From positions 1-40,954 of the forward strand of contig NZ_JABFMU010000055.1 in NCBI RefSeq assembly GCF_013359695.1: a DNA stretch of 40,954 bases. Direction: 5' to 3'. The notes under the pieces are model-generated. The model saw nothing but the letters and a program-made list of their open reading frames with translations. It was not told where the DNA came from and did no database searches. Below are positions 7,236 through 16,386 of this stretch, piece after piece. How positions within the stretch are numbered: position 1 is the first letter of the stretch; each line of letters begins with the position of its first letter. This stretch comes from Pseudomonas sp. C2B4 (GTDB lineage Bacteria; Pseudomonadota; Gammaproteobacteria; Pseudomonadales; Pseudomonadaceae). Both the position numbers and the translations under genes were made by a program.

Positions 7236-8918
7236 TCAGATACGGAACTGTCCGACCAGACTGCCAAGGCGCTGCCCCAGATCCGCGAGGCTCCTGGAGG
7301 TTTGCGCGCCCTGCTGGGTCTCGCCAGCAACGTTATCCACCGCCACCGCGATCTGATGCACGCTACGGTTGATCTCTTCGGCCACGGCGGTCTGTTCTTC
7401 GGCGGCGCTGGCGATCTGGGCGTTCATCGAATTGATGGTGGCGATCAGTTGCGCCATGGTGTCCAGGGACGCGCCGGCTTCGTTGGCCTGGGCCGAGGTG
7501 CCGTCACCGGCCTCGCTGGAGCGGCGCATGGCTTCCACCGCCGACTGGGTGCCGGCCTGCAAGCGGTCGATCATGCCCTGGATTTCCTGGGTGCTGATCT
7601 GCGTACGACTGGCCAGGGCCCGGACTTCATCGGCCACCACCGCAAAACCCCGCCCGGCCTCACCGGCACGAGCCGCTTCGATGGCCGCGTTGAGCGCCAG
7701 CAGGTTGGTTTGGTCGGCAATCGAGCGAATCACCCCGAGTACGCTGACAATCGACGACACGTCTTTTTGCAGGCTGTCGAGCGACACGCCGCTGCTGCGA
7801 ATGTCGTCCACCAGGGCATGAATCTTCTCGATGCTGCCGGCCACCACGCGTTTGGCGGCCTGGCCTTCTTCGTCGGTCTGCTGCGCGGCCACCGCGGCGT
7901 TTTGTGCGCTCTTGGCCACTTCCTGGGCGGCAGCGGACATTTCATTGATCGCCGTGGCGACCTGATCGGTTTCGTGACGCTGGCGCTCCATGGCCTGATC
8001 CGAGCGATGGGCCTGATCCGAGACCTGATTCACCAGCCCGGTCAGTTGCGTGGTCATTTCGCTGATCTGGCGCACCAGCCCGTGGATTTTGTCGACAAAC
8101 CGGTTGAACGAACCGGCCAGCTCGCCCAGTTCATCCTGGCTGGTGATGGTCAGGCGGCGAGTCAGGTCGCCCTCGCCCGCCGCAATGTCGTCGAGATTGG
8201 CTTTCATCAGGTTCAGCGGACGCAGAATGGTGTTGGCCAACAGCATCCCGGCAGCAGCGATCAGCAACAGCACCACCACGGCCACCCCGACGATGCTCAG
8301 CACCACGCCTTGCATGCGTTCCTGGACCTTGGCTTCGACCACGGCCACTTGCGCCTCGATGCCGTCGAGGTTGACCGAGGTGCCGACCGCCATGTCCCAC
8401 TTCGGCAGGTATTCGGTGTAGCCGAGTTTCGGCACCAACACTTGCGCATTGCCCGGCAGCGGCGAGCTGTATTGCAGGTAGTGGGTACCGTCCTTGGCGA
8501 CTTTCACCAGGTCACGGTTGACGTAGACACCGTTCGGGTCGCGATTGTCCTTGAAGCTCTTGCCCACGCCCTCCGGGTCGTTGGCCTTGAACAGACGCAC
8601 GGTCTCGGAGTCGTAGCCGAAGAAGTAGCCTTCCTTGCCGTACTTGATGTTCGACAGCAACTTGATCGCCTGGGCCCGCGCCGCGTTGTCGCCTTGGGCG
8701 GCAGCGTCGTACAGCGGCTTGATGGTGGTCATGGCCACGGCCACGTAGCTTTGCAGGGTGGCCTTGGCATCGCTGAGCAGGCGCTCGCGGGTTTCCTCGA
8801 CCTCGTGACGCGCCTGGCCCTGGAGGATGAACAGGGTGGTTAGGCTGATGACCAGCGCAAAGAGCAACACCGGGAGGACGGCAAGGGACAGGACTTTGGC
8901 CTTCAGGCTCATGCGCAT
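7236..8918 (-). CDS. Methyl-accepting chemotaxis protein, sCache_2 type
   Basis: 560 aa from the ATG at 8918 (GAG-rich sequence 8-10 nt before it; the frame is open upstream to 8978). Order: TM1 (about 10-30); a periplasmic single Cache domain with the typical GKEGYFFGYD and PKWDMAVGTSV; TM2 (about 200-222); HAMP (TILRPLNLMKANLDDIAAGEGDLTRRL region); and a long coiled-coil signalling domain with the hairpin tip IADQTNLLALNAAIEAARAG. It senses a small ligand in the periplasm and controls CheA. Single-Cache_2 receptors often bind short carboxylates, but this ligand is unknown. No CheR-tether pentapeptide is present; it ends QFRI. Confidence 0.93.
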   Translation of the reverse strand: MRMSLKAKVLSLAVLPVLLFALVISLTTLFILQGQARHEVEETRERLLSDAKATLQSYVAVAMTTIKPLYDAAAQGDNAARAQAIKLLSNIKYGKEGYFFGYDSETVRLFKANDPEGVGKSFKDNRDPNGVYVNRDLVKVAKDGTHYLQYSSPLPGNAQVLVPKLGYTEYLPKWDMAVGTSVNLDGIEAQVAVVEAKVQERMQGVVLSIVGVAVVVLLLIAAAGMLLANTILRPLNLMKANLDDIAAGEGDLTRRLTITSQDELGELAGSFNRFVDKIHGLVRQISEMTTQLTGLVNQVSDQAHRSDQAMERQRHETDQVATAINEMSAAAQEVAKSAQNAAVAAQQTDEEGQAAKRVVAGSIEKIHALVDDIRSSGVSLDSLQKDVSSIVSVLGVIRSIADQTNLLALNAAIEAARAGEAGRGFAVVADEVRALASRTQISTQEIQGMIDRLQAGTQSAVEAMRRSSEAGDGTSAQANEAGASLDTMAQLIATINSMNAQIASAAEEQTAVAEEINRSVHQIAVAVDNVAGETQQGAQTSRSLADLGQRLGSLVGQFRI

Positions 8919-9010
8919 GGCGTTCACTCTTTTGATTTTATTGGCGTGGGTAAAGGCTTTAACGGCACGCCAGGTCAAAAGTTGAACTCAAGGCCACATT
9001 GCCCCCTCCC

Positions 9011-9102
9011 CTGTGGGAGCGAGCCTGCTTGCGAATGCGGTGTGTCAACAAACATTGATGTCGACTGATACACCGTCTTCGCGAGCAGGCTCGCTCCCAC
9101 AG
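9011..9102. repeat. REPIN, type A
   Basis: Doublet with one core change in the left arm (GAGCCTGCTTGC). Its spacer is nearly identical to that of 7130-7220. It lies between the chemoreceptor promoter region and the end of the antiporter gene. Confidence 0.9.
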
Positions 9103-9129
9103 TGGTTGTAGGGTGTCAGGGAAAACGAG

Positions 9130-10446
9130 TTAGAGGACCATCGCGGCCAGCCACCCAAACGCCAGCAACGGCAGGTTGTAATGCAGAAAGGTCGGGACCA
9201 CGGTGTCCCAGATGTGGTGATGCTGGCCGTCGATGTTCAGGCCGGAGGTCGGGCCGAGGGTCGAGTCCGAGGCTGGCGAACCGGCGTCCCCCAGGGCGCC
9301 GGCGGTGCCGACGATGCAGACGATGGCGATCGGGCTGAAGCCCAGTTGCACGCACAACGGCACGAAAATCACCGCCAGGATCGGCACCGTGGAAAACGAC
9401 GAGCCGATGCCCATGGTCACCAGCAGCCCCACCAGCAACATCATCAGCGCGCCAATGGCTTTGCTGTGGTCGATCCACGAGGCGGACGCTTCAACCAGTG
9501 TCTGCACTTCCCCGGTCGCCTTGATCACCTCGCCGAACCCGGAGGCGGCGATCATGATGAAGCCGATCATCGCCATCATTTTCATGCCTTCGGTGAACAG
9601 GTCATCGGTATCACGCCACTTGACGATGCCCGACAGCGAAAAGATCAGGAAGCCGGCCAGCGCGCCAATAATCATCGAGTCCAGCAGCAACTGAATGATG
9701 AACGCCGCGGCGATGGCCATGAGCGCCACCATGAGGCTCAACGGGTTGTATTGCACCGCCACCTGTTCCACCTGCTCGATCTTCGCCAGGTCGTAGATGC
9801 GCTTCTTGCGGTAACTGATGAACGCCACCCCGAGCCCAACCAGCATGCCCAGCGCCGGGATGCCCATGGCATGGGTGACGTTGATGCCGCTGACATCCAC
9901 GCCGCTGCGGGCCACATTGGCCAGCAGAATTTCATTGAGAAAGATGTTGCCGAAGCCCACCGGCAGGAACATGTACGGGGTGATCAGGCCGAAGGTGATA
10001 ACGCAGGCGATCAACCGGCGGTCCAGTTGCAACTTGGTCAGTACGTATAGGAGCGGCGGCACCAGCAATGGAATGAAGGCGATATGGATCGGCAAAATGT
10101 TCTGCGAGGCAATGGCCACCACCCAGAGCAGGCCGATCAGCAACCATTTGACCTGACCGCCACCGGTGGCGTGCTGGCGATCGACCATCGCCAGGGCCTT
10201 GTCGGCCAGGGCGTGGGCCAGGCCGGACTTGGCAATGGCCACGGCGAAAGCGCCGAGCAACGCGTAGGACAACGCCACCGTCGCCCCACCGCCGAGGCCG
10301 CTGTTGAAGGCCTTGAGCGTCGCTTCGATACCCAGGCCACCGGTCAGGCCGCCCACCAGGGCACCGACAATCAGCGCGATGACCACATGCACGCGGGACA
10401 GACTGAGTATCAGCATGATGCCGACCGCGGCAATCACTGCATTCAT
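9130..10446 (-). CDS. Na+/H+ antiporter family protein (NhaC/YuiF-like)
   Basis: 438 aa, very hydrophobic, about 11-12 predicted membrane segments. Features include the glycine-rich LIVGALVGGLTGGLG near the N-terminus, two related halves, and a late block GIGSSFSTVPILAVIFVPLC followed by DAGSPASDSTLGPTSGLNIDGQ, which matches the conserved C-terminal signature of the NhaC/YuiF ion transporter superfamily. Some relatives carry amino acids rather than sodium, so the substrate is not fixed. GAGG lies 7 nt upstream of the ATG at 10446. It is a single gene flanked by REPINs. Confidence 0.82.
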   Translation of the reverse strand: MNAVIAAVGIMLILSLSRVHVVIALIVGALVGGLTGGLGIEATLKAFNSGLGGGATVALSYALLGAFAVAIAKSGLAHALADKALAMVDRQHATGGGQVKWLLIGLLWVVAIASQNILPIHIAFIPLLVPPLLYVLTKLQLDRRLIACVITFGLITPYMFLPVGFGNIFLNEILLANVARSGVDVSGINVTHAMGIPALGMLVGLGVAFISYRKKRIYDLAKIEQVEQVAVQYNPLSLMVALMAIAAAFIIQLLLDSMIIGALAGFLIFSLSGIVKWRDTDDLFTEGMKMMAMIGFIMIAASGFGEVIKATGEVQTLVEASASWIDHSKAIGALMMLLVGLLVTMGIGSSFSTVPILAVIFVPLCVQLGFSPIAIVCIVGTAGALGDAGSPASDSTLGPTSGLNIDGQHHHIWDTVVPTFLHYNLPLLAFGWLAAMVL

Positions 10447-10804
10447 TTCATTACCTCGAGACAAACGGAAAGACTCCGTCCGGCAGTCTGCGAGAGCCGC
10501 CAGCGGATGTAGGAGTGGGTTTTATTAGAGGGCGCGCACTGTGCCGCACAGTCACCTCCGTGTCAAAGCGTGCGGGCCCTGTGGATATGTAACGACATAT
10601 GAATACCTGTAGGAGCGAGCCTGCTCGCGATGAACCACCAGGCACCGCGGGCATCCAGGCTCCCCGCGTCATCGTTGACCACCATCGCGAGCAGGCTCGC
10701 TCCTACAGGGAGAGTTTTTGATAGCCGATAGACGGAATAAAGAAAGCCAATTTCCGGCCGTTACAGTGCAAAGTCTCAGATATTTATCGAATAAGGACGT
10801 CCCC
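10447..10804. other. Intergenic region between antiporter and dCache receptor
   Basis: 358 bp between divergent genes. It contains a complete REPIN (10606-10709). The first 160 bp (10447-10605) are expected to hold the antiporter promoter and the last 95 bp (10710-10804) the receptor promoter; the latter is distinctly A/T-rich. I see no ORF or other clear motif. Confidence 0.5.
10606..10709. repeat. REPIN, type B
   Basis: Complete doublet with ends CCTGTAGGAGCGAGCC and GGCTCGCTCCTACAGGG and a roughly 54-nt spacer. Confidence 0.92.
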
Positions 10805-12952
10805 ATGTCGCTCAGACAACTTTCCATTCAATGGAAAATCACCCTGCTGGCCGGTCTTTGCCTGGCGGGCATCGTGACCCTGCTGGTGGGGCTTTCGCTG
10901 TATCGCATGGAGCACAGCTCCGAGCTGGTGAAAGCTTCGAGCATGGAGATGTTGACCGAAGCCGCCCAGGCGCGGATCGAATCCCAGGGCGAGAACCAGG
11001 CGCTGAACATTCGCCAGCAGTTCATGGATGCCTATCAATATGGCCACGGCTTTTCGCGGCAGGTGCTGTTTCTGCGCGATCAGGCCGAGAAGCGCTTTCT
11101 CGACGCCTTCGACCTGCGCGAAGACCTGACCCGCCAGGTCAAGTCGGCCCTGCAAGCCAACCCGGAACTGCTGGGGCTGTCCCTGGTGTTCGAACCCAAC
11201 GGACTGGATGGCAAGGACGAACTGTTCGCCGACCAGAGCGAAGTCGGCAGCAACGAAAAGGGGCGCTTTGCCCTGTATTGGTCGCAACCGACACCCGGCC
11301 AGCTGACCTCCATGCCCCTGCCGGAAAAAGACATCGCCGATACCAGCACCGGCCCCAGTGGCGAACCGGCCAATGCCTGGTTCACTTGCCCGCGCACCAC
11401 CCTCAAGCCCTGCGTGATCGAGCCGTATTTTTATGTGATCGACGGCCAGAACGTGCTGATGACCAGCATCGTTTTCCCTTTGATGGTCAACGGCAAGGTC
11501 ATCGCCTCGCTGTCGGTGGACATCAACCTCAACAGCCTGCAAGCGGTCAGCCAGAGCGCGAGCAAAAAGCTGTATGACGGCCAGACCAGCGTCAGCATCG
11601 TCAGCCCGGCCGGCCTGCTTGCCGGGTACAGCCCGGATGCCAGCAAACTCAGTCAGCGCCTGGAAACCGTGGACCCGCGCAACGGTGCCGAGCTGATGCG
11701 CATGCTCGCTGCCGCCATCAAGACCAGCAGCCTGCACAGCGATCAGCAGCTCAAGGTGCTGGCGCCGTTCCAGCCGATTCCGGACGGAAAATCCTGGGGT
11801 GTCTTGCTCGACGTGCCGGAGAAAGTGCTGGTCGGCCCTGCCGAGGCGCTGAAAAAACAGCTGGATGAAAGCAACACCGCCGGCACCCTGACCGAACTCG
11901 GCCTGGGCGTACTGGCCGCGTTGATCGGCTTGCTGTTGGTGTGGCTGATGGCCCGCAGTGTGACCAAGCCGATCCTTGGCGTGGCGCACATGCTCGAAGA
12001 CATCGCCAGCGGCGAAGGCGACCTGACCCGCCGTCTGGCCTACGACAAAAAGGATGAGCTGGGCCAGTTGGCCGGCTGGTTCAACCGTTTCCTCGACAAA
12101 CTGCAACCGATCATCGCCGAGGTCAAACGCTCGGTGCAGGATGCCCGCAGCACCGCCGACGAATCCTCCGCCATTGCCACCCAGACCAGCGCCGGCATGG
12201 AACAGCAATACCGCCAGGTGGATCAGGTCGCCACCGCCTCTCACGAAATGAGCGCCACCGCCCAGGACGTTGCCCGCAGCGCTGCCCAGGCGGCACAGGC
12301 CGCACGGGACGCCGACCAGGCCACCCGCCAGGGCCTGACTGTGATCGATCGCACCACCACCAGCATCGACAACCTGGCCGCCGACATGAGTGCGGCGATG
12401 ATTCAGGTCGAAGGTCTGGCGGCCAATAGCGAGAAGATCGGCTCGGTCCTGGAAGTGATCCGCGCCATCGCCGAACAGACCAACCTGCTGGCGCTCAACG
12501 CTGCGATCGAAGCGGCCCGTGCCGGTGAGGCCGGACGTGGCTTTGCCGTGGTGGCCGATGAAGTGCGCAATCTGGCACGACGCACCCAGGAATCGGTGGA
12601 GGAAACTCGCCTGGTGATCGAGCAACTGCAAAGCGGCACCCAGGATGTGGTGGGGTCGATGGGCAACAGCCATCGTCAGGCCCAGGGCAGCGTCGAACAG
12701 GTCGGCCAGGCGGTAACGGCGCTGCGGCAGATCGGCGAAGCGGTGACGGTCATCAGCGACATGAACCTGCAGATCGCCAGTGCCGCCGAAGAACAAAGCG
12801 CGGTGGCCGAAGAGATCAACAACAACGTGGCGACCATTCGCGACGTGACCGAGTCGCTGTCGGGGCAGGCCAATGAATCGGCGCGGGTGAGCCAGTCGCT
12901 CAATAGCCTGGCCAATCAACAGCAAAGCCTGATGGATCAGTTCCGCGTTTAA
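10805..12952 (+). CDS. Methyl-accepting chemotaxis protein, dCache_1 type
   Basis: 715 aa from the ATG at 10805, with AAGGAC 7 nt upstream. TM1 is at about 12-33. A large periplasmic region (about 35-380) ends in a dCache-like segment with FYVIDGQNVLMTSIVFPLMV and VIASLSVDINL. TM2 (about 384-405) is followed by HAMP (SVTKPILGVAHMLEDIASGEGDLTRRL region) and a signalling domain with tip IAEQTNLLALNAAIEAARAG. The cysteines in WFTCPRTTLKPCVIE may form a periplasmic disulfide. dCache receptors commonly bind amino acids or amines, but the ligand is unknown here. It ends QFRV, without a CheR pentapeptide. Confidence 0.93.
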   Translation: MSLRQLSIQWKITLLAGLCLAGIVTLLVGLSLYRMEHSSELVKASSMEMLTEAAQARIESQGENQALNIRQQFMDAYQYGHGFSRQVLFLRDQAEKRFLDAFDLREDLTRQVKSALQANPELLGLSLVFEPNGLDGKDELFADQSEVGSNEKGRFALYWSQPTPGQLTSMPLPEKDIADTSTGPSGEPANAWFTCPRTTLKPCVIEPYFYVIDGQNVLMTSIVFPLMVNGKVIASLSVDINLNSLQAVSQSASKKLYDGQTSVSIVSPAGLLAGYSPDASKLSQRLETVDPRNGAELMRMLAAAIKTSSLHSDQQLKVLAPFQPIPDGKSWGVLLDVPEKVLVGPAEALKKQLDESNTAGTLTELGLGVLAALIGLLLVWLMARSVTKPILGVAHMLEDIASGEGDLTRRLAYDKKDELGQLAGWFNRFLDKLQPIIAEVKRSVQDARSTADESSAIATQTSAGMEQQYRQVDQVATASHEMSATAQDVARSAAQAAQAARDADQATRQGLTVIDRTTTSIDNLAADMSAAMIQVEGLAANSEKIGSVLEVIRAIAEQTNLLALNAAIEAARAGEAGRGFAVVADEVRNLARRTQESVEETRLVIEQLQSGTQDVVGSMGNSHRQAQGSVEQVGQAVTALRQIGEAVTVISDMNLQIASAAEEQSAVAEEINNNVATIRDVTESLSGQANESARVSQSLNSLANQQQSLMDQFRV

Positions 12953-13265
12953 CCCCGCCTGCGGAAAACCTGTGGGAGCGAGCCTGCTCGCGAAGGCGAT
13001 TGAACATTCAACATAGAGTTGACTGATCTACCGTCTTCGCGAGCAGGCTCGCTCCCACAGGTGTTGTCTCACCCATCCACATGATGGCGAGTGGATATCT
13101 TCTCAATCGCGATTATGCTTCTACAAACCTTGCAGCGATGCGAGGCCGTCTGTTTGTGTCCACGCTTCGCGCAATCCGTAGTCCGATGACATCAGCCCCA
13201 GGGCCAGGGTGCGGCAACAACACTGAAGGTACTCCGGCCTTACACAAGAACAACGGAGAAAACTC
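12953..13265. other. Intergenic region upstream of MHS transporter
   Basis: 313 bp. The first third is a REPIN (12970-13061). The remaining 200 bp has no ORF with coding character or strong repeat. It ends in ACGGAG 7-8 nt before the transporter ATG. The promoter must lie here, but I cannot pick it with confidence. Confidence 0.5.
12970..13061. repeat. REPIN, type A
   Basis: Complete doublet with ends CTGTGGGAGCGAGCC and GGCTCGCTCCCACAG, 18 nt after the dCache receptor stop. Confidence 0.92.
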
Positions 13266-14942
13266 ATGGCGGCAATCGACAATACAACCACGGGCAGCGC
13301 GCCCAACCGCGGGATCACCCGGGAGGAGCGCAAGGTCATTTTCGCCTCGTCCCTGGGCACCGTGTTCGAATGGTATGACTTCTACCTGTACGGCTCCCTC
13401 GCCGCGATCATCGCCAAGCACTTCTTCGCTGGCGTCAACGAGACCACCTCCTTCATTTTCGCCCTCCTCGCCTTTGCCGCCGGCTTCGCTGTCCGGCCCT
13501 TCGGCGCCATCGTGTTCGGCCGGTTGGGCGACATGATCGGACGCAAGCACACCTTCCTCATCACCATTGTGATCATGGGTGTCTCCACGGCGGTGGTGGG
13601 TTTCCTGCCCGGGTACGCGACCATCGGGGTGGCGGCGCCGATCATCCTGATTACCCTGCGCCTGTTGCAAGGTTTGGCGCTGGGTGGGGAATACGGCGGT
13701 GCGGCGACCTACGTGGCCGAACATGCGCCGAAAGGCAAACGCGGTTATTTCACTTCGTGGATTCAGACCACCGCGACCCTCGGCCTGTTTCTCTCACTGC
13801 TGGTGATCCTCGCCTGTCGTACAGCGCTGGGTACTGAAGCCTTCGAAGCCTGGGGCTGGCGGATTCCGTTCCTGCTGTCGATCCTGTTGCTGATCGTCTC
13901 GGTGTACATCCGCCTGCAATTGAGCGAATCGCCGGTGTTCATGAAAATGAAGGCCGAAGGCAAGGCCTCCAAGGCGCCGCTGACCGAATCCTTCGCACGC
14001 TGGGACAACCTGAAGATCGTGATCATGGCCCTGCTCGGCGGTACCGCCGGCCAGGCCGTGGTCTGGTACACCGGGCAGTTCTATGCGCTGTTCTTCCTGC
14101 TGCAGACGCTGAAGATCGACGCGCAGACCGCCAACCTGCTGATTGCCGGCTCGCTGCTGATCGGCACGCCGTTCTTCGTCATCTTCGGCAGCCTGTCCGA
14201 CCGCATCGGCCGCAAGGGCATCATCATGGCCGGCTGCATCCTGGCGGCGCTGACGTACTTCCCGATCTTCCATGCGCTGACCCAATACGGTAACCCCGAC
14301 GTGTTCGTCGCACAGGAGAAGAACCCCGTCACAGTGATCGCCGATCCCGGCCAGTGCTCGTTCCAGTTCGACCCGGTGGGCAAGGCCAAATTCACCAGTT
14401 CCTGCGACCTGGCCAAAACCGTGCTGGCGAAAAGGGCCATTCCTTATCAGAACGTGAAAGCCGAACCGGGTACGGTTGCGCAGGTGCGCATCGGTGAGAA
14501 AGTGCTCACCAGCTTCGAAGGCACCGGCATGCCGGCCGCCGACTTCAAGGCGCAGAACGACGCGTTCACGGCCTCGCTCGCCACCGCCCTCAAGGAAGCC
14601 GGTTACCCCGAGAAGGCTGACCCGGCCAAGTCCAACTATCCGATGGTGCTGCTGCTCCTGACGATCCTGGTGATCTACGTGACCATGGTCTACGGCCCGA
14701 TCGCCGCCTGGCTGGTGGAATTGTTCCCGGCACGCATCCGCTACACCTCGATGTCGCTGCCCTACCACATCGGCAATGGCTGGTTCGGCGGTTTCCTGCC
14801 GACGGTGGCCTTCGCCATGGTCGCGGCCACCGGGGACATCTACTACGGGTTGTGGTACCCGATCGTCATCGCGGTGATGACGGCCGTGCTGGGGATTTTC
14901 TTCATGCCGGAAACCAAGGATCGGGAGATTCATCACACCTGA
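13266..14942 (+). CDS. MFS transporter, metabolite:H+ symporter (MHS) family, with large loop insert
   Basis: 558 aa, longer than the usual 430-450 aa of ProP/ShiA/KgtP relatives. The N-terminal half has the MHS signatures GTVFEWYDFYLYG, AFAAGFAVRPFGAIVFGRLGD and the RLLQGLALGGEYGGAATYVAE block. The second half has a hydrophilic insert of about 95 residues (around 345-455) after SDRIGRKGIIMAGC and before the membrane segment VLLLLTILVIYVTMVYG. The insert should face the periplasm and contains two cysteines. It ends FFMPETKDREI, typical of the family. The substrate, probably an organic acid or zwitterion, is unknown. GGAG lies 8 nt before the ATG. Confidence 0.88.
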   Translation: MAAIDNTTTGSAPNRGITREERKVIFASSLGTVFEWYDFYLYGSLAAIIAKHFFAGVNETTSFIFALLAFAAGFAVRPFGAIVFGRLGDMIGRKHTFLITIVIMGVSTAVVGFLPGYATIGVAAPIILITLRLLQGLALGGEYGGAATYVAEHAPKGKRGYFTSWIQTTATLGLFLSLLVILACRTALGTEAFEAWGWRIPFLLSILLLIVSVYIRLQLSESPVFMKMKAEGKASKAPLTESFARWDNLKIVIMALLGGTAGQAVVWYTGQFYALFFLLQTLKIDAQTANLLIAGSLLIGTPFFVIFGSLSDRIGRKGIIMAGCILAALTYFPIFHALTQYGNPDVFVAQEKNPVTVIADPGQCSFQFDPVGKAKFTSSCDLAKTVLAKRAIPYQNVKAEPGTVAQVRIGEKVLTSFEGTGMPAADFKAQNDAFTASLATALKEAGYPEKADPAKSNYPMVLLLLTILVIYVTMVYGPIAAWLVELFPARIRYTSMSLPYHIGNGWFGGFLPTVAFAMVAATGDIYYGLWYPIVIAVMTAVLGIFFMPETKDREIHHT

Positions 14943-14960
14943 GATGCGCAACACAGATCA

Positions 14961-15053
14961 TTGTAGGAGTGAGCCCTGCTCGCGATGGCGGAGTGTCAGT
15001 CGATGAAAATATTGGCTGACACTCCGCCATCGCGAGCAGGCTCACTCCTACAG
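14961..15053. repeat. REPIN, subtype B' (TGTAGGAGTGAGCCC)
   Basis: Doublet whose left arm has GAGTGAGCCCTGCTCGCG and right arm CGCGAGCAGGCTCACTCC. The left arm has one extra C relative to perfect pairing. The element at 20475-20567 has the same asymmetry, marking a subfamily. Confidence 0.88.
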
Positions 15054-15069
15054 GGTTTGCGGTGTACGT

Positions 15070-16386
15070 TCAGGTGCGTTTCGGCAACTCGATCAGCACC
15101 TTCAACCCGCCCCACTCGCTCTCCTGTAAGCGCAACACCCCGCCCCAGGTGTCGACGATGTCACGCACGATGCCCAATCCCAGGCCATGCCCGTCAGTCT
15201 GTTCATCCAGCCGGGTACCGCGGCTGAACACCTGATCGCGGCGGTCTTCGGGAATACCCGGCCCGTCATCCTCCACACTCAGCTCAAACCCTTGCGCGGT
15301 CTCGATCACGCTCAAGCGGACCTCGGCGTCCGCCCATTTGCAGGCGTTGTCCAGCAGGTTGCCGAGCAACTCCAGCAGGTCTTCGCGATCCCACGGCAAC
15401 TGCAGGTCCGCCGGGGATCGATAGCTCAAGGAAAGGTGTTCGCCGTGGATCATGTTCAAGGTCGCCAGCAAGCCTGGCAGTTCGGCATCGCAGTCGAACA
15501 GCGCGCCAGGCAGTGCGTCACCCGCCAGCCGGGCGCGGTTGAGCTCGCGGTTGAGCCGCTGCTGGACCTGTTCCAGTTGTGTCTTGAGGATCTTGCGCAA
15601 TTGCGGGTGCGCGTCGAGCTGTTCGCTCGAGGCCAGACTCAACAGCACCGCCAACGGCGTTTTCAAGGCGTGCCCGAGATTGCCCAAGGCATTGCGCGAA
15701 CGCTTGAGGCTGTCTTCAGTGTGGGTCAGCAAATGGTTGATTTGCGTCACCAGCGGTTCCAGCTCCACTGGCACCTGGTCATCCAGTTGCGATCGCTGCC
15801 CCTGCTGCAACTGCGCGATCTGTTCCCGGGCCCTTTCCAGCGGCCGCAGGGCGCGCCGCACGGTGATCCGTTGCAACAGCAGAATCAGCACCAACCCGGC
15901 CAGTCCCAGGCCGAGACCGATTTGCCGCATGCGCTGGAAACTCTCGCGCACCGGCGTGTAATCCTGCGCGACGCTGATGGAAATCGACTGGCCGAGGCGC
16001 CGATAGTCCGAACGCAGCACCAGCAGTTGCTGGCCCTCCGGCCCCAGTTGCAGGTTGCTGTGCAGGCCGGGATGTTCGAGGCGCGGCAGTTCCTGGTCCC
16101 ACAACGAACGGGATCGCCAATGACTGTCGGCAAAATCGATACGGAAATAATGACCGGAAAACGGTCGTTGATACGCCGGCGACAGGTGCCGCTCATCCAG
16201 CTGCAAGCCCTGCGGGCCGCGTACCAGCGCCACCAGCAGGTTCTCGCTGTCGTTGCGCAACCCCGCTTCGAGGTAACGCTGCAAGCCCACTTCGAATAGC
16301 CACAAGCTGGTTTGCGCCAGCACCAGGCCGACCACCACCATCACGCTGATCAGGCCAAGGCTCAACCGACGCTGAATCGACCTCAC
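15070..16386 (-). CDS. Sensor histidine kinase of a PepSY-linked two-component system
   Basis: 438 aa, GTG start overlapping the response-regulator stop by 4 nt (GTGA). TM1 (about 10-30), a periplasmic domain of about 125 residues (35-155), and TM2 (157-172) are followed by a HAMP-like linker. The phospho-accepting H239 sits in NLGHALKTPLAV, and the ATPase domain has the N-box NLLDNACKWA and G-boxes EDDGPGIPED and GHGLGLGIV. The PhoQ/QseC-like layout fits sensing of cations or envelope state, but I see no RExxE iron motif in the sensor domain. The signal is unknown. It is the last gene of the unit. Confidence 0.92.
   Translation of the reverse strand: MRSIQRRLSLGLISVMVVVGLVLAQTSLWLFEVGLQRYLEAGLRNDSENLLVALVRGPQGLQLDERHLSPAYQRPFSGHYFRIDFADSHWRSRSLWDQELPRLEHPGLHSNLQLGPEGQQLLVLRSDYRRLGQSISISVAQDYTPVRESFQRMRQIGLGLGLAGLVLILLLQRITVRRALRPLERAREQIAQLQQGQRSQLDDQVPVELEPLVTQINHLLTHTEDSLKRSRNALGNLGHALKTPLAVLLSLASSEQLDAHPQLRKILKTQLEQVQQRLNRELNRARLAGDALPGALFDCDAELPGLLATLNMIHGEHLSLSYRSPADLQLPWDREDLLELLGNLLDNACKWADAEVRLSVIETAQGFELSVEDDGPGIPEDRRDQVFSRGTRLDEQTDGHGLGLGIVRDIVDTWGGVLRLQESEWGGLKVLIELPKRT

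Noticed and set aside
7017..8843. A 608-codon plus-strand frame across the sCache chemoreceptor
   Set aside because: It runs through a REPIN and the antisense of a real gene; no domain or RBS.
10784..12925. A 713-codon minus-strand frame across the dCache chemoreceptor
   Set aside because: Shadow of a well-supported chemoreceptor gene; the translation is rich in His, Gly and Gln with no domain.
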